Below the pieces are notes generated by a model. That model saw only the letters and a list, made by a program, of their open reading frames with translations, ran no database searches and was not told where the DNA came from. Source: DASZGI01 sp035938995 (GTDB taxonomy: Bacteria > Actinomycetota > Actinomycetes > Streptomycetales > Catenulisporaceae). Taken from it: DNA of 30,923 bases. The position numbers were made by a program, and so were the translations under genes. Below are positions 7,960 to 15,509 of the stretch, piece by piece; position 1 is the stretch's first letter, and every line of letters begins with the position of its first letter. The stretch is taken from contig NZ_DASZGI010000319.1 of assembly GCF_035938995.1 (NCBI RefSeq), forward strand, positions 1 through 30,923, read 5' to 3'.

Positions 7960-8984
7960 GCGCGGCGCACCCGGTACGCGCACTGGTCAGGCTGCTCGCC
8001 GTCGGCGCGCTCCTCGCGACCGTCACCTCGTGCTCCGTGGTCAACGAAGCAGCCACCTGGAACAGTGCGGGCGCCTATCCCAAAGGCGGCGCGGCCGCCG
8101 GTGCGAGCCCGACGCCGACCGTTCCGGCGTATAACATCAAGCCCCTGCTGGCACCGGCCAAGAAGTATCTGGGCCTGGAGATCCCGAACTCCCCGGACTC
8201 GACCGCCCCGGCCGCCCAGTTCGCGACCTGGACCGGGAAGAAGCCCGACCTGCTGGGCGCCTACGTCGCGTGGGACAGCTCCTTCGACACGACCGCGGCC
8301 AGCAACGCGTGGAAATACGGCGCGATGTACTTCATGGTCTGGGAGCCGTACGACACCACGGCGCAGCGGATCGCCGCGGGCGACAGCGACAACTACATCG
8401 TGCGGTTCGCGGAAGACGTGCGCTCGCTCAACGTACCGATCGCGTTGAGCTTCGGGCACGAGATGAACGGCAACTGGTATCCGTGGGGCACGAAGCAGAC
8501 CACCGCGGCCGACTTCGTCGCGGCGTGGCGCCACATCCACGACTTGTTCGCCCGGGTCGGCGCCACCAACGCGATCTGGGTCTGGGACCCGAACAACATC
8601 TACCCGGTGCCCACGGTCGCGTTGCAGCTCTACTATCCCGGCGACGCGTACGTGGACTGGGCCGGGATCACCGGCTACTGGACGGTCTTCGGACCGCACA
8701 CCTTCGCGACGCTCTTCCAGCCGACGCTGACCGAGATCCGGCAGTTCACCAGCAAGCCGGTGCTGATCGCCGAAACCAGCGTCGAGGCCGGGGCGAACGA
8801 GGTCGCGTCCGTCAATGCCCTGTTCCAGGCGGTGGATAAACACTCGGACGTCATCGGCTTCGTCTGGTACGACTACGACCGCCAGGGCGACTGGCGGCTG
8901 GAGAACCGGCCCGACGTGGAGGCGGCATTCCGCACCGGGGCGGCGAACCCGGACTTCGGCTTCGACGTGAGCGTGACGCGATGA
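7956..8984 (+). CDS. GH26-like glycoside hydrolase lipoprotein
   Basis: A 342-residue exported protein. A short basic N-terminus and hydrophobic stretch lead to the lipobox VTSC, with lipid attachment at Cys26. The catalytic domain carries FGHEMNGNWYPWG with the acid/base Glu at 169, and VLIAETSVEAG with the probable nucleophile Glu at 273. Both are signatures of GH26 (beta-mannanase, lichenase and related activities). WVWDPNN and WAGITGYW also fit. It overlaps the synthase gene upstream (GTGA) and the GT-C gene downstream (ATGA), so it is embedded in a synthesis operon. A role in trimming or releasing the nascent polymer at the outer membrane face is inferred, as for BcsZ or PslG in other systems. 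Confidence 0.88.
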   Translation: MSAAHPVRALVRLLAVGALLATVTSCSVVNEAATWNSAGAYPKGGAAAGASPTPTVPAYNIKPLLAPAKKYLGLEIPNSPDSTAPAAQFATWTGKKPDLLGAYVAWDSSFDTTAASNAWKYGAMYFMVWEPYDTTAQRIAAGDSDNYIVRFAEDVRSLNVPIALSFGHEMNGNWYPWGTKQTTAADFVAAWRHIHDLFARVGATNAIWVWDPNNIYPVPTVALQLYYPGDAYVDWAGITGYWTVFGPHTFATLFQPTLTEIRQFTSKPVLIAETSVEAGANEVASVNALFQAVDKHSDVIGFVWYDYDRQGDWRLENRPDVEAAFRTGAANPDFGFDVSVTR

Positions 8985-11032
8985 GCATGACCGACGACGA
9001 GATCACCGCCGCTCAGGCGCCGACGATCCAGACCCCGACCGTGCGGGCTCGCGAGGCGATGCAGCTCGCGGCACAGGCTCCGGAACAGGCCGCGGCGCCA
9101 GGACCCCGAATCGTCTCGGCGGACGCCGTGACACAGAGGCTGCCGGCTGCATCGGCGGCACCGATCGCGGTGCCTCAGCGGGTTCCAGCACCTCAGCAGG
9201 ACCCGGTGACGCCACAGATTCCCGCTCCGGCCATAGCGCTGGACAACGCGGCGCCCATGTCGATGCCGCGCATGTCGATGCCGCCCATGTCGACGCCGGT
9301 CCAGTCCGATCCGGAACCGCAGGACTCGTCGACGCCACGCTCCATCGACTGGAAGCAGTCGATACCGTACGACCAGACTGGAGTTCTGATCCGCCCGAAG
9401 GGGTGGACGAACGACCAGATCGAGACCGCCCTCATCGACGTGATGGCGTTGCGGCGGCTGCGGAAGAGCGCCGGCGCGGCGGCCGAAGAGGATACGCGGC
9501 CACGCTGGCGGAGGCTGGTGAGCTGGCTCGTCCGCCTACCGAACGCCCGGCACGCGGTGCTCGCGGCGATCCTGACGCTGCAGGCGGCGCTCTCGCTGCG
9601 CAACACGAACACCGCCTTCATGGACGAGGCCTTATACCTCTACAGCGGTCACCTCGAGCTCGGCCACCTGGTACACGGCGCCCCGCTCTACGACGACTTC
9701 TCCACCTACTTCTCCGGCGCCCCCGTCCTCTACCCGGTCCTCGGCGCGCTCGCGGACCAGCTCGGCGGGGTGTTCGCCGCCCGGCTTCTCAGCCTGCTGT
9801 TCATGCTCGGCGCGACCGGGCTGCTCTACCTGACCGCCCGGCGGATCTTCGGTATGCGCGCGGGGCTGCTGGCGGCCGGGCTGTTCTCCACCACCGAGTC
9901 AGTGGCCTTCGTCGGCGGCCTGGCCACCTACGACGCGCCCGCGATCTTCCTGCTCGCGCTCGCCGGCTGGATCGTCGTGCGCTTCGCCAAGTCCCCCTGG
10001 CCGTTCTATCTGCTCGCGGTCGTTCCGCTGGCCTTGGCGGTCGGCACCAAGTACGCCGCGCTGCTGTTCGTGCCGACCGTGCTCGCCCTAGCCTGCTTCG
10101 GCGCGCTGACGACACATGGGCGCTGGTGGTCGCTCCTGCGCCCGATGTCGCTCGGTCTGATGCTCAGCGCGATGATCTACGGACTGGTCAAGCTCGCCGG
10201 AGCTGACTACTGGACCGGCATCTCGTCGACGACCACCGCGCGCGCCTCAGGCACCACCCCTACGAGCCACATCCTGAACGAGGTCGCGCAATGGGGCGGA
10301 CTGATGTTCGCGCTCGCGGCCCTCGGCGGCGTGCTGTACGTCTGGCGTCCGAGGTTCGCGTACGACGCCGCGGACCAGCCGGGCCGCGCCGGACGCCTCG
10401 GCCTGGTCATCGTGCTGCTGGGCACGGCGCTGCTTGCCCCGGTCGACCAACTGCACCTGCACACCGACGTCTCGCTCTACAAGCACGTCGGTTTCGGTCT
10501 ACTGTTCGCCGCCCCGCTGGCCGGCTACGGGATGCAGCGCCTCATCGGCGCCCACTACCAGCGCATCCAGTTGGGCATCGCGGTCTGGGTGATCGCCCTC
10601 GCGCTCAGCGTGACTCAGACCACGAACCTGTTCCAGGCCTGGCCGTCCTCGACGAAACTCGTCGCCACCATCCGCCACTACAGCCAGCCGCGCGGCGAGT
10701 ACCTGGTCGAGAACAGCGCCCCCGTCATCTACTCCCTGCGCGACGACGTCAACGCCGAGCCCTACCAGATCATCTCCACGTTCACCTGGCAGTTCACCGA
10801 CCTGGAGGGCCGCTCGTTCACCGGCGCCGCGGCCTACACGGCCGCGATCCGCGACGACTTCTTCAACGTCGTCGCGTTCGACTACAGCGCCACCGCCGGC
10901 GTCGACGGGCAGATCCTGACCGCCCTCAAAGCCAACCACGACTACTACCTGACCACCACGATCACCCAGCAGACGTCGCAGGGCTATGACACGTACTTCG
11001 TCTGGGTCAAGTGGGAGCCAGGACAGAAGTGA
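8981..11032 (+). CDS. GT-C membrane glycosyltransferase (PMT/ArnT-like)
   Basis: The 683-residue protein starts with about 130 Pro/Ala/Gln/Met-rich, probably disordered residues, including three 15-bp DNA repeats that encode MSMPR, MSMPP and MSTPV (9257-9301). From about residue 180 there are about ten membrane helices. The first periplasmic loop carries the acidic pair Asp215-Glu216 in FMDEALYLYSGH, the catalytic hallmark of GT39/GT83 polyprenyl-phosphate-sugar transferases. The C-terminal about 130 residues form a soluble external domain. ATGA overlaps the preceding stop; a second ATG lies two codons on. A TTA leucine codon, rare at this GC content, lies at 9632-9634. The likely role is adding a lipid-linked sugar to the polymer or to an envelope acceptor. 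Confidence 0.85.
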   Translation: MSMTDDEITAAQAPTIQTPTVRAREAMQLAAQAPEQAAAPGPRIVSADAVTQRLPAASAAPIAVPQRVPAPQQDPVTPQIPAPAIALDNAAPMSMPRMSMPPMSTPVQSDPEPQDSSTPRSIDWKQSIPYDQTGVLIRPKGWTNDQIETALIDVMALRRLRKSAGAAAEEDTRPRWRRLVSWLVRLPNARHAVLAAILTLQAALSLRNTNTAFMDEALYLYSGHLELGHLVHGAPLYDDFSTYFSGAPVLYPVLGALADQLGGVFAARLLSLLFMLGATGLLYLTARRIFGMRAGLLAAGLFSTTESVAFVGGLATYDAPAIFLLALAGWIVVRFAKSPWPFYLLAVVPLALAVGTKYAALLFVPTVLALACFGALTTHGRWWSLLRPMSLGLMLSAMIYGLVKLAGADYWTGISSTTTARASGTTPTSHILNEVAQWGGLMFALAALGGVLYVWRPRFAYDAADQPGRAGRLGLVIVLLGTALLAPVDQLHLHTDVSLYKHVGFGLLFAAPLAGYGMQRLIGAHYQRIQLGIAVWVIALALSVTQTTNLFQAWPSSTKLVATIRHYSQPRGEYLVENSAPVIYSLRDDVNAEPYQIISTFTWQFTDLEGRSFTGAAAYTAAIRDDFFNVVAFDYSATAGVDGQILTALKANHDYYLTTTITQQTSQGYDTYFVWVKWEPGQK

Positions 11033-11039
11033 CGCGCTC

Positions 11040-11690
11040 TTGAGCACGAGCCGTTCGTACCGGCACCGCGTGTTCGCGTCCTGGTACCCGAAGCTGGCCG
11101 CGGCCACCGATCGCGCCGGGTTCGGCGAGCGGCGCGCGCAGATGCTGGCCGGATTGCGCGGACCGGTGGTCGAGGTCGGGGCGGGCAGCGGACAGAACTT
11201 CGAGCACTACCCGACGACGGTGACCCGGCTAGTGGCGGTCGAGCCAGAGCCCACACTGCGCGCCAAAGCCCGCGCCGCCGCACCTAGCGCGCCGGTGCCT
11301 GTGGAGGTCGTGGCCGCGAGCGCGCACGAGCTGCCGTTCGCCGACGCGTCACTCGACGCGATCGTGGCCTGCCTCATGCTGTGTTCGGTCACGGATCAGG
11401 CAGCTGTGCTGGCTGAATTCCGCCGCGTGCTTCGGCCGTCGGGGCAGCTTAGGTTTCTTGAGCACGTCCGAAGCGACAACGCATACGCGGCCCTCGCGCA
11501 GAAGTCGCTCGACGCGACGTTGCTGTGGACGGCTTTGGGCGCGGGCTGTCACTGTAGCCGCAACACTGAGGCAGCCATCCGCGCCGCAGGCTTCGACCTC
11601 GACACCTGCGAGCGCTTCACGTTCCCCGAGCGTGGACTACGGCGACCGACCGCTCCGCACGTGACTGGCGTCGCGGTCCGCCCCACCTGA
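11040..11690 (+). CDS. SAM-dependent class I methyltransferase
   Basis: A 216-residue cytosolic protein of the Methyltransf_11/UbiE-like type. Motif I reads VVEVGAGSGQN near residues 40-50, an acidic residue ends strand 2 (VAVEPEP), and the motif-II region reads FADASLDAIVACLMLCSV. It continues with the typical RRVLRPSGQLRFLEHV. The substrate is unknown; an O-methyl group on the polysaccharide is one possibility suggested by position, but many homologues are free-standing. The chosen start is TTG at 11040, eight bases after the previous stop, because the domain begins right after it. The frame is open further upstream, inside the preceding gene, so the exact start is uncertain. Confidence 0.82.
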   Translation: MSTSRSYRHRVFASWYPKLAAATDRAGFGERRAQMLAGLRGPVVEVGAGSGQNFEHYPTTVTRLVAVEPEPTLRAKARAAAPSAPVPVEVVAASAHELPFADASLDAIVACLMLCSVTDQAAVLAEFRRVLRPSGQLRFLEHVRSDNAYAALAQKSLDATLLWTALGAGCHCSRNTEAAIRAAGFDLDTCERFTFPERGLRRPTAPHVTGVAVRPT

Positions 11691-11722
11691 CCGCACGCGC
11701 AGCCGCAGTCGCGCCGTCAGGT
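11685..11722. terminator. Possible shared terminator between convergent genes
   Basis: ACCTGAC (11685-11691) and GTCAGGT (11716-11722) are perfect inverted arms around a 24-base GC-rich loop. The element overlaps both stop codons of the convergent methyltransferase and GDPD-like genes. Only seven base pairs pair up and there is no U-tract, so this is weak. Confidence 0.3.
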
Positions 11723-12796
11723 CAGCGTGGCCGGGCACGAACCGCCGGCCCACTGCACGTACGACGGCACCCAGTTGGTCGCGATCGCGTCGACACCCGC
11801 CGTGCGCAGCGCGGACCACTGCGGCGGATAGGCGGGAGTCCACACCCACACCACCAGGCCCGCCTGACGCCAGGAGGCGACCAGGGCGGCGGTGACGCCC
11901 AGATAGTCGATGTAGAGGATATGGACGCCGGTCGCGGTCACTGTGCTCGCGGACGGCGCCGCGCTCGGGCTCAGCGCTTCCCGGATGAGCGCGGTCCGCA
12001 CACCCGGAGCGGCGCCCGCGAAAGCCCGCACGTCGGCCGCGTTCCACCCGCCGACCACGGTCCGGCCTGCGTACCCGGCGTCCTCGATCACCGCCGCCAG
12101 CCCGCTTATCGAGCTCTGCCCAGCGCCGCCGGGCGCGAACGGATCCGCCTCCATCTGGATCACGAGCGGAAGGCCGGTGCCGCGCACCGCGCTGAGCAGT
12201 TGCGCGAGAGTCTGCGGATGGATGTGGCCCGGGTACGGGGTTCCGTCATTGTTCTTCGCCCACAGCGCGGTGAACTGGGCAGCCGTCACCGACAGCACCG
12301 CGACCCCGTGCCCGGCGGCCGTGGTGGTCCGGTCCAGCGTGGCGTCGTGGAGCGCGACCGGCACATTGTCGGCGGTCCAGCGCACATCTACGTTCATCAT
12401 CGAGGCGCCATGCCGAACCGCGTCCAGCTCGGCGGCGGACGTGTTCTCTGGGAAGAGCGTCGCGACCGGTGCGCCGTCACCCCGGTGTGCGATCACCGGG
12501 GGCGCCGTGCAGTGGGGCCGCGCCCCACCCGTGGCCGAAGGCGCGCCCGACGCGTTCGGCGAGGCGGACGGCGAATGCGACGACGGTGGAACGCTCATCG
12601 GCGGCGGCGTACTTGATGCGATGACGCCCTGGACTTGGGCCGGCGATTGCGCCGCATGAGTGATCGAGCTGGCAGGCGAGCCCCCGCACGCCGCCAGCGC
12701 CAAAGGCACCGCACCGCACGCCAACCAGCGCACGACGCGGTGCTGTGAAACACCGTGCGGCGAAACACCGCGCCGTCTTATGTACCCGCCGCGCAC
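11717..12796 (-). CDS. Glycerophosphodiester phosphodiesterase-like lipoprotein, altered metal site
   Basis: A 359-residue exported protein. The signal peptide ends in the lipobox LAAC (Cys37), followed by about 60 Ser/Pro/Ala-rich residues and a GDPD TIM-barrel domain from about residue 100. HRG (104-106), PEN (116-118) and LHDATLDRT (149-156) match the family, which hydrolyses glycerophosphodiesters. However, the usual ExD metal motif reads NVD (Asn135, Asp137), and the usual IEIK-type strand reads VIQME (Gln214), so two of the expected metal-binding glutamates are lost. The enzyme may be inactive or changed in substrate. Start 12796 is a GTG with GGGG upstream; GTG at 12733 would give a shorter signal peptide. 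Confidence 0.82.
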   Translation of the reverse strand: MRGGYIRRRGVSPHGVSQHRVVRWLACGAVPLALAACGGSPASSITHAAQSPAQVQGVIASSTPPPMSVPPSSHSPSASPNASGAPSATGGARPHCTAPPVIAHRGDGAPVATLFPENTSAAELDAVRHGASMMNVDVRWTADNVPVALHDATLDRTTTAAGHGVAVLSVTAAQFTALWAKNNDGTPYPGHIHPQTLAQLLSAVRGTGLPLVIQMEADPFAPGGAGQSSISGLAAVIEDAGYAGRTVVGGWNAADVRAFAGAAPGVRTALIREALSPSAAPSASTVTATGVHILYIDYLGVTAALVASWRQAGLVVWVWTPAYPPQWSALRTAGVDAIATNWVPSYVQWAGGSCPATLT

Positions 12797-13246
12797 GTCA
12801 ACCCCGTTTCATGTCCCAACCCACATCGGACCGAATCCCCGTCCGCAGGTGACTATCATCTAACTTCTTCAGAGACACTTCAGGTTGGCCCGCAGTTGCG
12901 CCGCCGTTGTCAAAATTTGGAAACAACGTGCGCCGACGCGGACCTTCAACGGGACAAGTGTGTTCGGCACAACCAAAGGTGCCCGCCAGCACGAGCTCGG
13001 CGAGCAAGCGGTTCAGCCGGGCATCGCCCGGCCAACGCGCGTCCAGCGCGGAATCGAACGACTGGTGTCGAAGAAGTGTGTCGAGGACCAGTGTCGAACA
13101 GCGCCTTGTCGGGCATAGCGGAGCCGAGCGCGCAACGCGGAGCAGCGCGGCGCCGTCGCCCGGTGCGTTCCCCGCGCCGGCGCCGAGCGGGCTCCGAAAC
13201 GATTGCGCCGCTATCAGTGATCGGACGAGGGTGGGATCATTGCGCC
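12797..13246. other. 450-bp intergenic region with repeats
   Basis: No gene is supported here. Features seen are an AT-rich element with inverted arms CGTTGT (12905-12910) and ACAACG (12923-12928); a perfect hairpin GCCGGGC-ATC-GCCCGGC (13016-13032); and three TGTCGA copies at 13066, 13079 and 13092 with an exact 13-bp period. It separates the divergent GDPD-like and FIST genes, so it should hold both promoters. GATCAT at 13235-13240, six bases before the FIST start, is a possible leaderless -10 element. Confidence 0.45.
13066..13097 (+). repeat. Three iterated TGTCGA boxes, 13-bp period
   Basis: TGTCGA occurs at 13066-13071, 13079-13084 and 13092-13097, each separated by seven unrelated bases. 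A related AATCGA lies just upstream at 13052. The period is a little above one helical turn. The role is unknown; a tandem binding site is one option. Confidence 0.5.
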
Positions 13247-14464
13247 ATGGGGCGTTTCGGCGAGGGACTGGCAGAGGACCGCGACGTGCAGCGGGCCGCC
13301 CGCAGGGCGGCGTACGGAGCCCTGTCCACCGTGGACGGACCGCCTGATCTGGTCGTGGTCTTCGCTGCCGTGACCGACGCCGACGACGCGGACCTGGTGG
13401 CCGCGAGCGTTCATGAAATGGTGCTGGAGACGGGGAACGAACGCTGCGTCACCGTCGGCGCGCTCGCGCCCGGAGTGATGGGCGACGCCCGCGCGGTCGG
13501 CCCCCTGCTCGGCGGCGAGCCAGCGGTCTCCGTCTGGGCCGCCCGGCTGCCCGGCGTGCGCGTGCGCCCCTTCCACCTGCGCGCCCAACGCGAGGCCGAC
13601 TCGATCGCGGTCGGTGGACTGCCCGAACCGTGGCCGGACGACAAGGCCGTGCTGCTGTTCGCCGACCCCTTCAGCTTTCCCGCCGACGGCTTCGTCGAGC
13701 GGTCCAACGACGCGGTGCCCGGCCTGCCCTTCGTCGGCGGCCTGGTACCCGGACCCGGCGGCGCGGGCACCGCCCGGCTGATCCAGGACGGCCGCACCCG
13801 CTCCGAAGGCGCGGTCGGCGTGATGCTCGGCGGCGCGGTCGAGGCCGCGATCGCGGTCAGCCAGGGCTGCCGCCCGATCGGACCGGCCATGACGGTGACC
13901 GCCGCCGACGGGAACATCCTGCTCACCCTCGCCGGGCAGCCCGCGATGGACCGGCTGAGCGACGTGATCGACGGGCTGGAGCCGGACGAGCGCGAAGCCG
14001 TCAGTGCCGGACTGCACGTCGGCCTCGCCATGGACGAGTACGCCGAGCAGCACGAGCAGGGCGACTTCCTGATCCGCGGCGTGCTGGGCGCCGAACCGGA
14101 GCGCTCCGCGCTGGCCGTCGGCGACCTGATCGAGGTCGGGCGCACGATCAGGTTCCAGATCCGGGACGCTGCGAGCGCGACGAGGGAACTCGACACCGTG
14201 CTCGCCGCCTGTCGGGAGCGGCCCGGCTACCGGGTGATCGGGGGAGCGCTCGTCGTCTCCTGCAACGGCCGCGCCGCCGACCTGTTCCCGCAGCCGCTCG
14301 GCGCGAGCCACGACATCCTGGCCGTGCGCGCCGGGCTCGGCACGAACGCGGTGGCCGGCTTCTTCGGCTCCGGGGAGATCGGACCTGTCGGCGGGCGCAA
14401 CCATCTGCACGGCTACACCGCCTCGGTGCTGGCCTTCGCCGAACCGGAAGCCCAATTGGTGTGA
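13247..14464 (+). CDS. FIST domain sensory protein
   Basis: A 405-residue soluble protein with FIST_N and FIST_C domains. The N-terminal half starts RFGEGLAEDRDVQRAARRAA and contains the alternating hydrophobic strands of FIST_N (DLVVVFAAV, CVTVGALAPGVMGD). The C-terminal half holds GDFLIRGVLG, VVSCNGRA and the closing block GEIGPVGGRNHLHGYTASVLAF, diagnostic of FIST_C. The family is a predicted small-ligand sensor, proposed to bind amino acids, and is often fused to or near signalling proteins; here it stands alone. ATG 13247 was chosen because the domain starts at once and GATCAT lies six bases upstream; there is no ribosome site. The frame is open upstream but does not look coding there. 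Confidence 0.87.
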   Translation: MGRFGEGLAEDRDVQRAARRAAYGALSTVDGPPDLVVVFAAVTDADDADLVAASVHEMVLETGNERCVTVGALAPGVMGDARAVGPLLGGEPAVSVWAARLPGVRVRPFHLRAQREADSIAVGGLPEPWPDDKAVLLFADPFSFPADGFVERSNDAVPGLPFVGGLVPGPGGAGTARLIQDGRTRSEGAVGVMLGGAVEAAIAVSQGCRPIGPAMTVTAADGNILLTLAGQPAMDRLSDVIDGLEPDEREAVSAGLHVGLAMDEYAEQHEQGDFLIRGVLGAEPERSALAVGDLIEVGRTIRFQIRDAASATRELDTVLAACRERPGYRVIGGALVVSCNGRAADLFPQPLGASHDILAVRAGLGTNAVAGFFGSGEIGPVGGRNHLHGYTASVLAFAEPEAQLV

Positions 14465-14473
14465 CCGGTGCGG

Positions 14474-14507
14474 TAACCTGCGGCAGCGCTCAATGGAGAG
14501 CGCTCTC
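14474..14507 (+). promoter_or_regulatory. Promoter and LacI-type operator of the sugar kinase gene
   Basis: TAACCT at 14474-14479 is a good -10 element. Seventeen bases later lies a perfect 12-bp palindrome, GAGAGCGCTCTC (14496-14507). Its AGCGCT centre is the core recognised by many actinobacterial LacI-family sugar regulators such as CebR. A site just after the transcription start fits repression. No LacI-type gene lies in this window, so the regulator must act from elsewhere. Confidence 0.6.
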
Positions 14508-14546
14508 TGTTTATCGTGGACGCAGTCGAGAGGGCGGAGCACAACG

Positions 14547-15509
14547 GTGGAGCAGTCCGAGCAGCGAGCGCTGGTGATCGACATCGGCGGCACCAAGCTG
14601 GCCGTCGGGGTCGTGGACGGCGAAGGCCGGGTGCTCGAGAACCTGCGCGGGGCTACCCCCAGGGCGAGCGTCGACGACGGCGGCGAGCTGATCTTCCGCA
14701 CCCTGGTCGGGCTGATCGAGGACCTGAAGACCGACGCGGCCGAGTTCGTCGGCGTGGGCGTCGGCTGCGGCGGCCCGATGCGCTGGCCCTCCGGCGAGGT
14801 CTCCCCGCTCAACATCCTGGACTGGCGCGAGTTCCCGCTGCGGGCGCGGCTCGCCGAGGTCTTCCCGGGGCTGCCGGTGCGGGTGCACAACGACGCGGTC
14901 TGCGTCGCGATCGCCGAGCACTGGCGCGGCGCCGGGCAGAACACCGACCACATGCTCGGCATGGTCGTGTCCACCGGCGTCGGCGGCGGCCTGATCCTCG
15001 GCGGCCGGCTGATCGACGGGCGCTCCGGGAACGCCGGGCACATCGGCCACGTGATCGTGCACGAGAACGAGCCGCTGTGCCGCTGCGGCGCGGTCGGCTG
15101 CCTGGAGGCCATCGCCGCCGGCCCCCGGCTGTCCGAGTGGGCGGCCGAGCAGGGGTGGCGCACCGGCGTGGAGCCCGGCCAGCGCACCGGCCGGGACCTG
15201 GTCGACGACGCGCGCCGCGGCCACCCGGTCGCGCTGGCCGCGCTCGGTCGGGCAGGGCGGGCGCTGGGCCTGGCGATCGCCTCGGCCACGACGCTGTGCG
15301 ACCTCGACGTGGTGGCGATCGGCGGCGGCATCTCGCAGGCCGGGCCGCTGCTGTTCGACCCGCTGGAGACGACGCTGCGCGAGCGGATCGGGCTGGAGTT
15401 CGCCCGCGACGTGCGGGTCGTGCCAGCCGCGCTAGGCCAGGAGTCCGGCCTCGTCGGCGCCGCGGCGCTCATCCACGAGCCCGGACGGTACTGGAGTCCC
15501 GGCGACTGA
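14547..15509 (+). CDS. ROK-family glucokinase-like sugar kinase
   Basis: The 320-residue protein phosphorylates glucose or a related hexose with ATP in the cytosol. The phosphate loop DIGGTKLAVG begins at residue 12, the catalytic aspartate is Asp116 in VHNDAV, and the ROK zinc cluster CRCGAVGC spans 178-185 just after the NAGHIGH segment. Length is typical. It could be glucokinase, or a kinase for N-acetylhexosamine or mannose; the ROK fold does not decide this. GTG 14547 was chosen because GCGGAG lies seven bases upstream and the protein core starts immediately. The LacI-type palindrome upstream points to sugar-controlled expression. The last 78 bp overlap the convergent membrane-protein gene. 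Confidence 0.9.
   Translation: MEQSEQRALVIDIGGTKLAVGVVDGEGRVLENLRGATPRASVDDGGELIFRTLVGLIEDLKTDAAEFVGVGVGCGGPMRWPSGEVSPLNILDWREFPLRARLAEVFPGLPVRVHNDAVCVAIAEHWRGAGQNTDHMLGMVVSTGVGGGLILGGRLIDGRSGNAGHIGHVIVHENEPLCRCGAVGCLEAIAAGPRLSEWAAEQGWRTGVEPGQRTGRDLVDDARRGHPVALAALGRAGRALGLAIASATTLCDLDVVAIGGGISQAGPLLFDPLETTLRERIGLEFARDVRVVPAALGQESGLVGAAALIHEPGRYWSPGD

Noticed and set aside
6046..7983. 645-codon open frame on the minus strand, antisense to the GT2 synthase
   Set aside because: Composition is Arg/His/Gly/Gln-rich without any domain, and it mirrors a gene with complete catalytic motifs. Long antisense frames are expected at this GC content.
13214..15472. 752-codon minus-strand open frame across the FIST and sugar kinase genes
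   Set aside because: It spans two well-supported genes and their promoter and encodes only low-complexity sequence.
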